The notes below the pieces were generated by a model. That model saw nothing but the letters and a program-made list of their open reading frames with translations. It was not told the origin of the DNA and ran no database searches. A stretch of 17,347 nucleotides of DNA, from the NCBI GenBank assembly GCA_902463875.1, contig CABQHR010000019.1:1-17347 (forward strand). Direction: 5' to 3'. Source of the stretch: an uncultured Collinsella sp. (lineage in GTDB: Bacteria; Actinomycetota; Coriobacteriia; Coriobacteriales; Coriobacteriaceae). Position numbers and translations under genes: made by a program. Below, in pieces: positions 5,856-13,669 of the stretch; positions within the stretch are counted from its first letter, which is position 1; every line of letters begins with the position of its first letter.

Positions 5856-7759
5856 TAGCAGCCCTCCTCTCGCGCGATCGTTTCGGATTTGGCCTTGTCC
5901 GAGACGTTAGAAGAACCGCCTGAGCGACCGATCAGCAAATCTGCCAACTCGTTGGCCAACGACTCAACCGTATAGAGCCCGCCGCAACGCAGCGGCACGC
6001 CCGCTTCCGCAAGCGCCAGCGCCATGCGCTGGGCAGCGGGAACACCCAAGCCGATTGATTTAAGCTCATCCGCATGCGCAAAAACCTGAGCGGGCGTGCC
6101 CTCGGCAAACACCGAGCCCTCGTTCATCACGACAATACGGTCGCAGCAATTGGCCAGGTCATCCATGCTGTGCGAGACCATAACGACAGTCAGGCCCTCG
6201 CGGTGAAGTCGATCGATAAGCTCCAGGAAATCACTGCGTGCCGCCGGATCGAGACCCGCCATGGGCTCATCGAGCACCAGGACCTCGGGCTCCATGGCGA
6301 GCACGCCGGCAAACGCCACGCGGCGCTGCTGCCCGCCCGAGAGCTCAAAGGGGCTCTTGTCGCCCACTGCGGCAAGGTCGAGACCCGCACGCGCGAGCGA
6401 GGACTCGACACGGCGGTCGACTTCATCTTGCGGCAAGCCAAGGTTGTGCGGGCCAAACGCCACGTCCTGCGTCACGGTTTCGGCAAACAGCTGACGCTCG
6501 GGATATTGAAACACCACGCCGACCTTGGCCTTAACCGCGGCGGCATCTTTCTTGTTTGCCAGGTCGAGCCCCAGCGCGCGAACGAATCCCTCCTGGGGGC
6601 GAATCAAACCGTTGAGATGCTGGACTAGCGTCGACTTACCCGAACCGGTATGACCTGCCAAGCCCAGGAACTCGCCGCGACGCACCGTCAGCGATACATC
6701 GCGCAGCGCCCACGGGCTGCTGGGGTCGTTTCCCCAGAGAGCCTGTTTATTCGATTTGCCCGCAGTGGCCGAGCGCTTGCGCCATCGACGGCGCTCGCGG
6801 GCACTCAGCGAGTAACTATGCGAGAGGTGCGAAATCTCGATGACGGGCTCCGACACGGCTGTCCCGTCGGTTGCAGAGGAGACGTTGTCGAGCACACGAG
6901 AATCGGATGCAGAAGGCCGCCCTGCGGTGTCTTCCCCACTCCGGTCGGCATATACCTGCGCAATCTCGGCGACCATATCCGCCTCGCGCACCTGCGCATG
7001 AACGGGCACGCCCTTCGCACGAAGCGCCATGCCCAAGCAGCACGACGCCGGCATATCCAGGTTGAGCTCCACGAGCCCATCTGCCCGCGTCAGAATCTCC
7101 TCGGGCGTACCGAGCATGGCAACGCGCCCCGCCCGAAACACCGCGACACGATCGGCCTCGGCGGCCTCTTCCATAAAGTGCGTAATCATCACGATGGTCA
7201 TGCCGCGATCATGCAACGCGCGGCAAGCCTTCATGAGGCCCTTGCGTCCACGCGGATCGAGCATCGAGGAAGCCTCATCCAAGATGAGCACGCGCGGTTC
7301 CATGGCAAGCACGCCAGCAAGCGCCACGCGTTGCTTTTGGCCACCCGAGAGCGCGTGGGTCTCGTGGCGCTCAAAGCCCACCAGGCCCACGCCCTTCAGC
7401 GCCTCGCGTACGCGCTGCGCAATTTGCGCCGATGGAACGCCAAGGTTTTCGGGACCGAACGCAACGTCATCTTCGACAAGCGTTGCCACCAGCTGGTCGT
7501 CGGGATTCTGGAACACCATGCCTGCGGTCGAACGAATGTCGTAGACCAGCTCGGGATCGGACGCATCCATACCGTTGATACGTACCGTGCCCGCATCGGG
7601 CTGCAGCAGCGCATTCAGATGCTTGGCAAACGTCGACTTGCCCGACCCATTGCCACCGAGGATGCAGAAAAACTCCCCGTCCTCGATGTTCAGATCGACA
7701 CCGTCGAGTGCCGACACGGCACCGTCATAGCTAAAGGAAACGCCCCGACACTCAATCAT
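5855..7759 (-). CDS. ecfA: Fused double ATPase of an ECF transporter (EcfA1-EcfA2 in one chain)
   Basis: The 634-residue protein carries two complete ABC domains that are normally separate proteins of about 280 residues. Domain 1 has Walker A GGNGSGKST (35-43), Q-loop Gln84, signature LSGGQ (137-141), Walker B VLILDE (157-162) and switch His194. Domain 2 has Walker A GHTGSGKST (369-377), Q-loop Gln418, LSGGQ (473-477), Walker B VLVLDE (493-498) and His530. The post-Walker-B sequences differ (ASSMLDP versus PMAGLDP) as they do between EcfA1 and EcfA2, so this looks like a fusion of the two paralogues rather than a fresh duplication. A Ser/Asp-rich linker (about 272-304) joins them, and domain 2 has a strongly basic insertion at about 320-338. 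Its start overlaps the ribU stop as ATGA, and it overlaps ecfT by one base. All catalytic residues are intact. Confidence 0.95.
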   Translation of the reverse strand: MIECRGVSFSYDGAVSALDGVDLNIEDGEFFCILGGNGSGKSTFAKHLNALLQPDAGTVRINGMDASDPELVYDIRSTAGMVFQNPDDQLVATLVEDDVAFGPENLGVPSAQIAQRVREALKGVGLVGFERHETHALSGGQKQRVALAGVLAMEPRVLILDEASSMLDPRGRKGLMKACRALHDRGMTIVMITHFMEEAAEADRVAVFRAGRVAMLGTPEEILTRADGLVELNLDMPASCCLGMALRAKGVPVHAQVREADMVAEIAQVYADRSGEDTAGRPSASDSRVLDNVSSATDGTAVSEPVIEISHLSHSYSLSARERRRWRKRSATAGKSNKQALWGNDPSSPWALRDVSLTVRRGEFLGLAGHTGSGKSTLVQHLNGLIRPQEGFVRALGLDLANKKDAAAVKAKVGVVFQYPERQLFAETVTQDVAFGPHNLGLPQDEVDRRVESSLARAGLDLAAVGDKSPFELSGGQQRRVAFAGVLAMEPEVLVLDEPMAGLDPAARSDFLELIDRLHREGLTVVMVSHSMDDLANCCDRIVVMNEGSVFAEGTPAQVFAHADELKSIGLGVPAAQRMALALAEAGVPLRCGGLYTVESLANELADLLIGRSGGSSNVSDKAKSETIAREEGC

Positions 7760-8346
7760 GCGCGGCCTTTGACCTGGTCCTTCTTGGGTGTGATGAGGTT
7801 GGAGACCGCCTTGTACACCGCCAATGTCAACACCGAGTTGAGCACGGTCTTGATGAGGTTAAACGGCAGCACGGCAGGAATCATGAGCGGGGCGATCGCA
7901 TCGACCGAGCCATACCAGAACCAAACACCAATGGTAAGGTTTGCGACCATAGAAAGCGCCGTAGCGGCAACAACGCCCAGCGCCAGGCCAATCACGGCAC
8001 CCTTATAGGTATGCATCTTTTGGTAGACGATAGCCGCAGGCAGAATATAGCCCAGCGTGGCAACCAAGTTCATAAGCGCGCCGACCCAATCGCCCGTGGT
8101 AAGCGCATGGATAACGATCGCCATAGCGGCAACAGCGGTGCCGGCACCAGGGCCATACGCAAATCCACACACCATCGCCGGCACCAGCGACGGGTCATAC
8201 GTCAAAAACGGCGCCGAGGGAAGGATGGGCAGCTGCACATACATAAACAGGGCGCCCAAGGCGCACATCAACGCCATGGTAACGAGCTGTTTGGTGCTCC
8301 ACCTATTCGTGTTCTCAAAATGGATATGCTGCGACTGTTCAGACAT
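7756..8346 (-). CDS. ribU: Riboflavin ECF transporter substrate-binding (S) component
   Basis: The 196-residue, roughly six-helix membrane protein fits RibU in size and layout. The stretch from about residue 15 (WSTKQLVTMALMCALGALFMYVQLP) leads to FLTYDPSLVPAMVCGFAYGP, the usual loop and helix after TM1 in RibU, and the LPFNLIKTVLNSVLTLAVYKAV segment near the end is also RibU-like. I took the ATG at 8346 rather than an in-frame ATG at 8367. The latter lies inside the 3' end of the riboswitch, while the 8346 start has AGGTGATC, a perfect match to the 16S 3' end, just upstream. The overlap with ecfA is ATGA. An FMN riboswitch directly upstream supports riboflavin as substrate; roseoflavin or FMN could also be carried. 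The short basic tail (TPKKDQVKGRA) is predicted to be cytoplasmic. Confidence 0.92.
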   Translation of the reverse strand: MSEQSQHIHFENTNRWSTKQLVTMALMCALGALFMYVQLPILPSAPFLTYDPSLVPAMVCGFAYGPGAGTAVAAMAIVIHALTTGDWVGALMNLVATLGYILPAAIVYQKMHTYKGAVIGLALGVVAATALSMVANLTIGVWFWYGSVDAIAPLMIPAVLPFNLIKTVLNSVLTLAVYKAVSNLITPKKDQVKGRA

Positions 8347-8358
8347 AAGATCACCTGC

Positions 8359-8541
8359 CTCTTTCATCCGGACTCTAACCGTTGGTACTGGGATCTCACC
8401 AGTTCAGCCGGCATGCGAACCAACGCACACACGGGTCGCGGACTCATCGGCTCGGTCACAGGAATCTCGCCTGCGCCACGGCGTCCCTTTGACACCGCCC
8501 GATTTACCGCCAGTGGGGAATTCCACCCCGCCCTGAAACAG
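8359..8541 (-). ncRNA. FMN riboswitch (RFN element)
   Basis: Read on the minus strand, the conserved RFN blocks appear in order: GGGCGGGGTGGAATTCCCCA, CTGGCGGTAAAT, GATGAGTCCGCGACCC, CTGGTGAGATCCCAGTACC, then AACGGTTAGAGTCCGGATGA. P1 is formed by CTGTTTC (8541-8535) and GAAAGAG (8365-8359), 6 of 7 bases paired. The variable arm between the first and second halves is long, giving about 183 nt against the usual 130-150. No terminator lies between aptamer and gene; only 12 nt separate P1 from the ribU AUG, and the ribosome-binding region abuts P1. FMN binding should therefore block translation of ribU and, by coupling, ecfA and ecfT. Confidence 0.95.
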
Positions 8542-8549
8542 CAATTGCA

Positions 8550-8577
8550 AGTGTAGCACGAGCAATCGTTCGCGCAA
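8550..8577 (-). promoter_or_regulatory. Candidate promoter of the FMN-riboswitch unit
   Basis: On the minus strand TTGCGC (8577-8572), a 16-bp spacer and TACACT (8555-8550) resemble a housekeeping promoter. A start about 7 nt downstream would fall at about 8543, directly at the 5' strand of P1, which supports the call. It is a sequence match only. Confidence 0.5.
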
Positions 8578-8654
8578 GTATGCCAAGGGTAATTTGTGGC
8601 GGGGATCAGTTACCGCAACAACCACATCTCTCACTCACCCCAAAGTGGTGCGCC

Positions 8655-8673
8655 TTTCGCGCAAAGCGCGAAA
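8655..8673. repeat. 19-bp palindrome upstream of the riboswitch promoter
   Basis: TTTCGCGC-AAA-GCGCGAAA is a perfect 8-3-8 inverted repeat about 78 bp upstream of the promoter -35. It lies in the otherwise empty stretch 8578-8742. It could be an operator or a short hairpin; nothing in the sequence identifies a binding protein. Apart from this and the long inverted repeat that follows, I see no gene between 8578 and 8913. Confidence 0.45.
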
Positions 8674-8742
8674 CAGCAACCGGGACACGTATCCCTATCA
8701 GCCACGACCTCCGCCCACGCCGACCTCAAGGCCGTAAACGCA

Positions 8743-8887
8743 GGGGATCCGGGGGCGTGACGGGGGTTTCTCTCCGGAATATTCCGCAGGACGCAAAGAG
8801 GCTCCGCAGCGCGAAGCGCGATGCGGAGCCTCTTTGCATGTCCGAGGACGTTCCGGAGAGAAACCCCCGTCACGCCCCCGGATCCCC
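8743..8887. repeat. Long nested inverted repeat downstream of groEL
   Basis: Perfect 37-bp arms (8743-8779 and 8851-8887) enclose a degenerate spacer and a second perfect 16-bp stem (8793-8808 with 8822-8837), capped by a loop that can itself form GCGC-GAA-GCGC. The whole element is 145 nt and lies 27-171 nt after the groEL stop. Neither side has a run of T, so it is not a textbook intrinsic terminator, though a hairpin this strong at the end of groESL probably ends or protects the transcript. Perfect long arms could also extrude as a cruciform. Short open frames that cross it are by-products of the repeat. Confidence 0.85.
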
Positions 8888-8913
8888 GGTGGGAGTTCTA
8901 GACCTTGTCGGCC

Positions 8914-10629
<1,716 letters not shown>

Positions 10630-10647
10630 TCAGAGATTCTGACGAGA

Positions 10648-10941
10648 CTAGGCCTCGACGACGGCGTAGATGTCGTCGGCGCGCATCAGCAGATACTTCT
10701 CGCCGTCGACCTTGACCTCGTTGCCACCGAACTTACCATAGATGACAACGTCACCGACCTTGACGTCCATGGGGATGCGCTCACCCTTGTCGTTGACCTT
10801 GCCAGCGCCAACGGCAACGATGGTGCCGCGCTGCGGCTTCTCCTGAGCGTTGCTGGCGATATACAGACCAGAAGCGGTCTTCTGCTCGGCCTCGTCGGGC
10901 TTGACCAGAACACGATCTGCAAGCGGCTTCAAAGACGACAT
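10648..10941 (-). CDS. groES: 10-kDa co-chaperonin GroES
   Basis: The 97-residue protein has the normal GroES length. It caps the GroEL ring. LKPLADRVLVKPDEAEQKTASGLYIASNAQEKPQRGTIVAVG shows the beta-barrel start, the flexible mobile loop (about 17-33) and the PQRG-V-A-V-G strand. The second half, GERIPMDVKVGDVVIYGKFGGNEVKVDGEKYLLMRADDIYAVVE, fits the consensus closely. AAGGAGGA lies about 8 nt upstream of ATG. It is first in the groES-groEL operon. Upstream are a CGCGCGG/CCGCGCG hairpin (10964-10982) and an AT-rich palindrome, but no CIRCE sequence. Confidence 0.98.
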   Translation of the reverse strand: MSSLKPLADRVLVKPDEAEQKTASGLYIASNAQEKPQRGTIVAVGAGKVNDKGERIPMDVKVGDVVIYGKFGGNEVKVDGEKYLLMRADDIYAVVEA

Positions 10942-10963
10942 GCTTGTTTCCTCCTTTTTGGGC

Positions 10964-10982
10964 CGCGCGGTTATGCCGCGCG
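10964..10982 (-). other. GC hairpin in the groES leader
   Basis: CGCGCGG/CCGCGCG (10964-10970 with 10976-10982) forms a 7-bp stem and 5-nt loop, ending about 10 nt before the groES ribosome-binding site. It could influence groES translation or mRNA 5' stability. The ribosome-binding site itself is not in the stem, so a ROSE-type thermometer is not indicated. Confidence 0.45.
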
Positions 10983-11033
10983 AATTAACCCTTTTTGTTT
11001 GCGTACGCGTTGAATGGTACCCACGAATGGCGG

Positions 11034-11069
11034 GTTATACAACACGGAGTCAAAAAATCTTATTTTTTG
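11034..11069 (-). promoter_or_regulatory. Candidate groESL control region with AT-rich palindrome
   Basis: A perfect 8-3-8 palindrome, CAAAAAAT-CTT-ATTTTTTG (11051-11069), lies just upstream of a good -10, TATAAC (minus strand, 11039-11034). The palindrome covers the place where the -35 should be, and the -35 reads poorly (TAAGAT). A second promoter option is TTGTAT (11042-11037), 17 bp, TACCAT (11019-11014). Neither is proven. The expected HrcA operator (TTAGCACTC-N9-GAGTGCTAA) and the HspR HAIR motif were not found. Confidence 0.35.
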
Positions 11070-11078
11070 GCACTTAGA

Positions 11079-11289
11079 TTTTCTGAATGCCGGGGGATAA
11101 CTTAGCGATGCCTCCCGTGTGGCTCCGGAGGGGCGGGGCATAAGGTTTCCTGCTCGGGCAGTCCTGCTCGCACGAAGGCCACATTAAGTGGCCTTCGGCT
11201 CGTGCGGAACTCACGATAAACCTTATGCCCCGCCCCTCCGGAGCCACACGGGAGGCAGGTTAACTAATTCGGTCCCGGCATTCAGAAAA
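11079..11289. repeat. Very long nested inverted repeat upstream of groES
   Basis: Three levels of arms are present. The outer arms are a perfect 16 bp (11079-11094 with 11274-11289). The middle arms are a perfect 39 bp (11110-11148 with 11218-11256). The inner hairpin, AGGCCAC-ATTAA-GTGGCCT, is extended by CGCACGA/TCGTGCG with a small bulge (about 11170-11206). Unpaired segments of 15 and 17 nt separate the outer and middle arms. A 9-nt direct repeat TCCTGCTCG occurs twice in the left part of the centre (about 11148-11170). The sequence is not related to the 8743-8887 repeat, though the nested design is alike. It has no strong T-tract and no coding capacity. It may be a terminator or RNA-end structure for an unseen transcript, or a cruciform-forming DNA element. 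Confidence 0.85.
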
Positions 11290-11344
11290 GTCAGTGCAGC
11301 AAAATGGCGATGCGGCTAGGAACGTGGGCATGGTTTTCGCTGCG

Positions 11345-11378
11345 TGCACGGGTCCCCTGGGGAGCACCGTGCATTTTT
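11345..11378 (+). terminator. Terminator-like hairpin with T5 at the left edge of the 238-nt element
   Basis: TGCACGG (11345-11351) pairs with CCGTGCA (11367-11373), with an inner TCCC/GGGA stem, and is followed by TTTTT (11374-11378) on the plus strand. No plus-strand gene ends here, so the transcript it might stop is unknown. Its right arm can also pair with a third copy of TGCACGG at 11598-11604. Confidence 0.45.
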
Positions 11379-11604
11379 GGGAGTATTCAGCAGACTAGGA
11401 CGGCTGCATACGTGCCGGACACACCATATTGGTCCCAAAGACGCCTTCGGCCAGCGATTTTGGTCGGCAGGCAAACCCCGTCAGGACAGAAAGGCGTGCC
11501 TCGCGCCGCACCGGAGCCCAAAATGACGTCAATCTCTGCAACGTTACTCAGCCGCAGCGGCACAGGCAGAGCTCGCGGTGCTGAATACTCCGTTTTTTGC
11601 ACGG
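11367..11604. repeat. 238-nt element with interrupted terminal inverted repeats
   Basis: The left end CCGTGCA-TTTTTG-GGAGTATTCAGCA (11367-11392) is matched inverted by the right end TGCTGAATACTCC-GTTTTT-TGCACGG (11579-11604). The 13- and 7-bp parts are perfect, while the T-runs between them point the same way on both sides. A 71-codon minus-strand frame (11602-11387) fills the element but has no ribosome-binding site or recognisable family, so I do not call it a gene. The layout fits a MITE-like or other dispersed repeat. It also fits a structured RNA of about 215 nt closed by the 13-bp stem and ending at the T6 tract. No target-site duplication is obvious. Confidence 0.4.
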
Positions 11605-11710
11605 CGCGGGCGGGGGTACATCAGGATCCGGAAGAACATCCCAGCCTTTTTATGCAATTCGTAATGGAAAGCATGCAAAACACCTAGAGATAGCATTGCT
11701 GCTGTCCAAA

Positions 11711-11752
11711 TTGGGCGCGCGGGGCAGCGGCGCCTCCGCCCCGCGCGCCCAA
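11711..11752. repeat. 15-bp GC-rich hairpin
   Basis: TTGGGCGCGCGGGGC (11711-11725) pairs perfectly with GCCCCGCGCGCCCAA (11738-11752) around a 12-nt loop containing GGCGCC. Only short AT-rich flanks follow on either side (AAATC on plus, TTTGG on minus). It is another transcript-end-type hairpin in the gene-free stretch between groES and the amidohydrolase. No gene is visible in 11605-11797. Confidence 0.6.
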
Positions 11753-11797
11753 ATCAAGCAGGGCGGGGACGCTCCTAACGAACCCCCATTGGCAAAC

Positions 11798-11845
11798 AAA
11801 CGCGGCTCGAGCGCCATCCCAAAATAGGCTGCACGAGCCGCGTTT
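11798..11845 (-). terminator. Terminator after the amidohydrolase gene
   Basis: A perfect 12-bp stem, AAACGCGGCTCG (11798-11809) with CGAGCCGCGTTT (11834-11845), has a 24-nt centre that can add a GCC/GGC step. Read on the minus strand it starts 18 nt after the amidohydrolase stop and ends in GCGTTTGTTTGCC, a moderate U-tract. Confidence 0.7.
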
Positions 11846-11863
11846 AACGGTACGACATGAATA

Positions 11864-13501
11864 TTAGCGCTCGTAAATCAAGTTGCCTGCCAAGTAGGTA
11901 GCCTGGACTTTGGTGGCTTGGAGTTCTTGGGGGTCGATGGTGAGTGGGTTTTGGTCCAGGACTACCAGGTCGGCGTACTTGCCGGGCTCTAAGCTGCCGA
12001 GGTTTTGCTCGTCGCCCGCTGCATAGGCGCTGCCCAGGGTGTAGTTGCGCAGAGCCGTTGCCGCATCGATGCGCTCGCTCGGCAACCAGCCGCCCTCGGG
12101 CCAGTGGCTTTTGGGGTCCTGGCGCGTGATGGCCGTGTAGAGCACGTTCATGCTGGTAACGGGCGTGATAGGGCTGTCAGTACCGAAGGCTTGGCGGATG
12201 CCGCGCTGCTTATAGGTTGCGAACGGCCACATGATTCGGCTTCGCTCCAGGCCAAGGTCGCGCTCTGGGCCACCTGGATCGAGCGTGATGTGGCAGGGCT
12301 GGCTCGAGGCGACCACGTTGAGCTTGCGCAAGCGGTCGATGTCCTGGGGCAGGAGATTCTCCAGATGCTCAAGCGTATTATGGCCGTGTTGGGGCAGGCC
12401 GTAGAGCTCTGCCGCTTCCTCGAAGATATCCAGCGCGGCATGAATCGCACCGTCGCCGATGACGTGGATACGCACAGTGTGGCCGCGCTCCGCAGCCGCC
12501 AGAACCAGCTTACGCATGCGCTCGGCAGGAACTGTCAGACGGCCCTGGTCGCCCGGGAAGCGCGGATTGGTATAGGGCTCGGTGAGATATGCCGTGTGTT
12601 CGCTCGAGACGCCGTCGAAGAACTGCTTAAAACCAGGCGCCGAGAGCAGCGCGTTGTTCGCGTAGCGGGTCTGCAGTTCTCCTAAGCGCGATTGGTCATC
12701 CAGCAACGTGGGGAACAGATGAGCTCGAATGCCCAGCTTGTCGGCTGCCTGTAGCTTGTCGTAGACATCGTCGCGGATAAAATCGCAGCCCGGCATAGGC
12801 ATGAGCGACATGTCGCAGATCGAGGTGATGCCCTGCTCGGCCATACGCCTCATTTGATCGGCGTAAGCGCTTGCAATGCGATCCTCCCCCAGCCACTCAA
12901 GGCAGCGCGGAAGCAGCTGCATAGCGGCCGCCTCGTGAGCGATACCCGTGAGCTCGCCGTTTGCATCCTTGTCGTAGCTACCGCCCGCCGGAGGCTCGCT
13001 GTCGCGCGTGACGCCGAGCGCCTCGAGTGCGCGGCTGTTGAGCCACAGCGTGTGCCCGTCGCCCGAATACATAACACAGGGGCGATCGGGGAATGCCGCA
13101 TCGAGCGACGCCTTGGTAGGATGCTCGGGCGGGTCCCAACGGTAGTCGCGCCAGCCCTGAGTCACAACCCAAGCGTCGTCGGGCAGGTCCTGGGAAAACT
13201 CGAGCGCGTGTTGCACCAGCGCCGCCTCGGACGTGCCCATATCCATGAGCATGTACGGCGAGGAACCGACCGAGGTATGGAAGAAGTGCAGATGAGCGTC
13301 ATGGAAACCGGGGCAGACAAACTGCTCACCGTAGTCGATAACCGGCGTGGCGGCAGGAGCGGCGGCAATCACGTCATCGGGCGCACCGACTGCGACGATA
13401 CGGTCGCCTGCGATAGCAATCGCCAGCTCGCGGGCGATATCGACGCCGTCTTGCGCGGTAAAGACGTTCTTGGAGCGGATAATCCGATCGATATGTTGCA
13501 T
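11864..13501 (-). CDS. YtcJ-like metal-dependent amidohydrolase
   Basis: With the start at 13501 the protein has 545 residues, the usual length for the YtcJ group of the amidohydrolase superfamily. After a small N-terminal beta domain (IIRSKNVFTAQDG, IAIAGDRIVAVGA) comes CPGFHDAHLHF (63-73), whose His70 and His72 are the metal-binding HxH pair at the end of barrel strand 1. Later motifs are VRIHVIGDGAIHAALD, TLEHLENL and FGTDSPI, which provide the remaining His and Asp ligands. The C-terminus returns to the beta domain (LGSLEPGKYADLVVLDQNPL). Substrates of this group are diverse (amides, N-acyl compounds, cyclic ureas), and none can be assigned. The frame is open to 13807, but that would overlap the divergent M20 gene. 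Of the clustered ATGs, the one at 13501 has GGGG at suitable spacing (13507 and 13513 are alternatives). No signal peptide is seen. Confidence 0.88.
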   Translation of the reverse strand: MQHIDRIIRSKNVFTAQDGVDIARELAIAIAGDRIVAVGAPDDVIAAAPAATPVIDYGEQFVCPGFHDAHLHFFHTSVGSSPYMLMDMGTSEAALVQHALEFSQDLPDDAWVVTQGWRDYRWDPPEHPTKASLDAAFPDRPCVMYSGDGHTLWLNSRALEALGVTRDSEPPAGGSYDKDANGELTGIAHEAAAMQLLPRCLEWLGEDRIASAYADQMRRMAEQGITSICDMSLMPMPGCDFIRDDVYDKLQAADKLGIRAHLFPTLLDDQSRLGELQTRYANNALLSAPGFKQFFDGVSSEHTAYLTEPYTNPRFPGDQGRLTVPAERMRKLVLAAAERGHTVRIHVIGDGAIHAALDIFEEAAELYGLPQHGHNTLEHLENLLPQDIDRLRKLNVVASSQPCHITLDPGGPERDLGLERSRIMWPFATYKQRGIRQAFGTDSPITPVTSMNVLYTAITRQDPKSHWPEGGWLPSERIDAATALRNYTLGSAYAAGDEQNLGSLEPGKYADLVVLDQNPLTIDPQELQATKVQATYLAGNLIYER

Positions 13502-13539
13502 GGGCATCCCCATCTCTGGCAGGAAATTCAACACCCCCG

Positions 13540-13618
13540 AGTGTACTCCCCCACTCTTGTTACAAAACCCTAAGCGGCAAACGGCAACTTTACCAGCCCT
13601 AGCGGCAGGTGGCATACT
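13540..13618. promoter_or_regulatory. Divergent promoter region between the two hydrolase genes
   Basis: For the plus-strand M20 gene, TTTACC (13589-13594), 18 bp and CATACT (13613-13618) form a plausible promoter about 50 nt before the start. For the minus-strand amidohydrolase, TACACT (13545-13540) is a candidate -10 with a weak -35. The 168-bp gap contains no clear operator palindrome. Confidence 0.35.
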
Positions 13619-13669
13619 GGAGAGAGCCTGTACGATTTTGCGATCGAGCCAGCAAGGAGCAAATCGACC

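Noticed and set aside
6650..8008. A 452-codon open frame on the plus strand opposite ecfA and ribU
   Set aside because: It is antisense to well-supported genes, has no motif and no ribosome-binding site, and its composition is that of a complement frame.
10942..11110. CIRCE or HAIR heat-shock operator upstream of groES
   Set aside because: GGCACTTAG at 11069-11077 recalls half of CIRCE but does not match, and there is no second half at 9-bp spacing. No CTTGAGT-N7-ACTCAAG was found.
11387..11602. 71-codon minus-strand frame inside the 238-nt element
   Set aside because: It lacks a ribosome-binding site, its start and stop lie in the terminal repeats, and no protein family was recognised. It was kept only as part of the element description.
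11621..11645. SRP RNA-like segment (AGGATCCGGAAGAACA)
   Set aside because: It only loosely resembles the GGTCCGGAAGGAAGCAGC apical loop. The required symmetric helix is not present around it.
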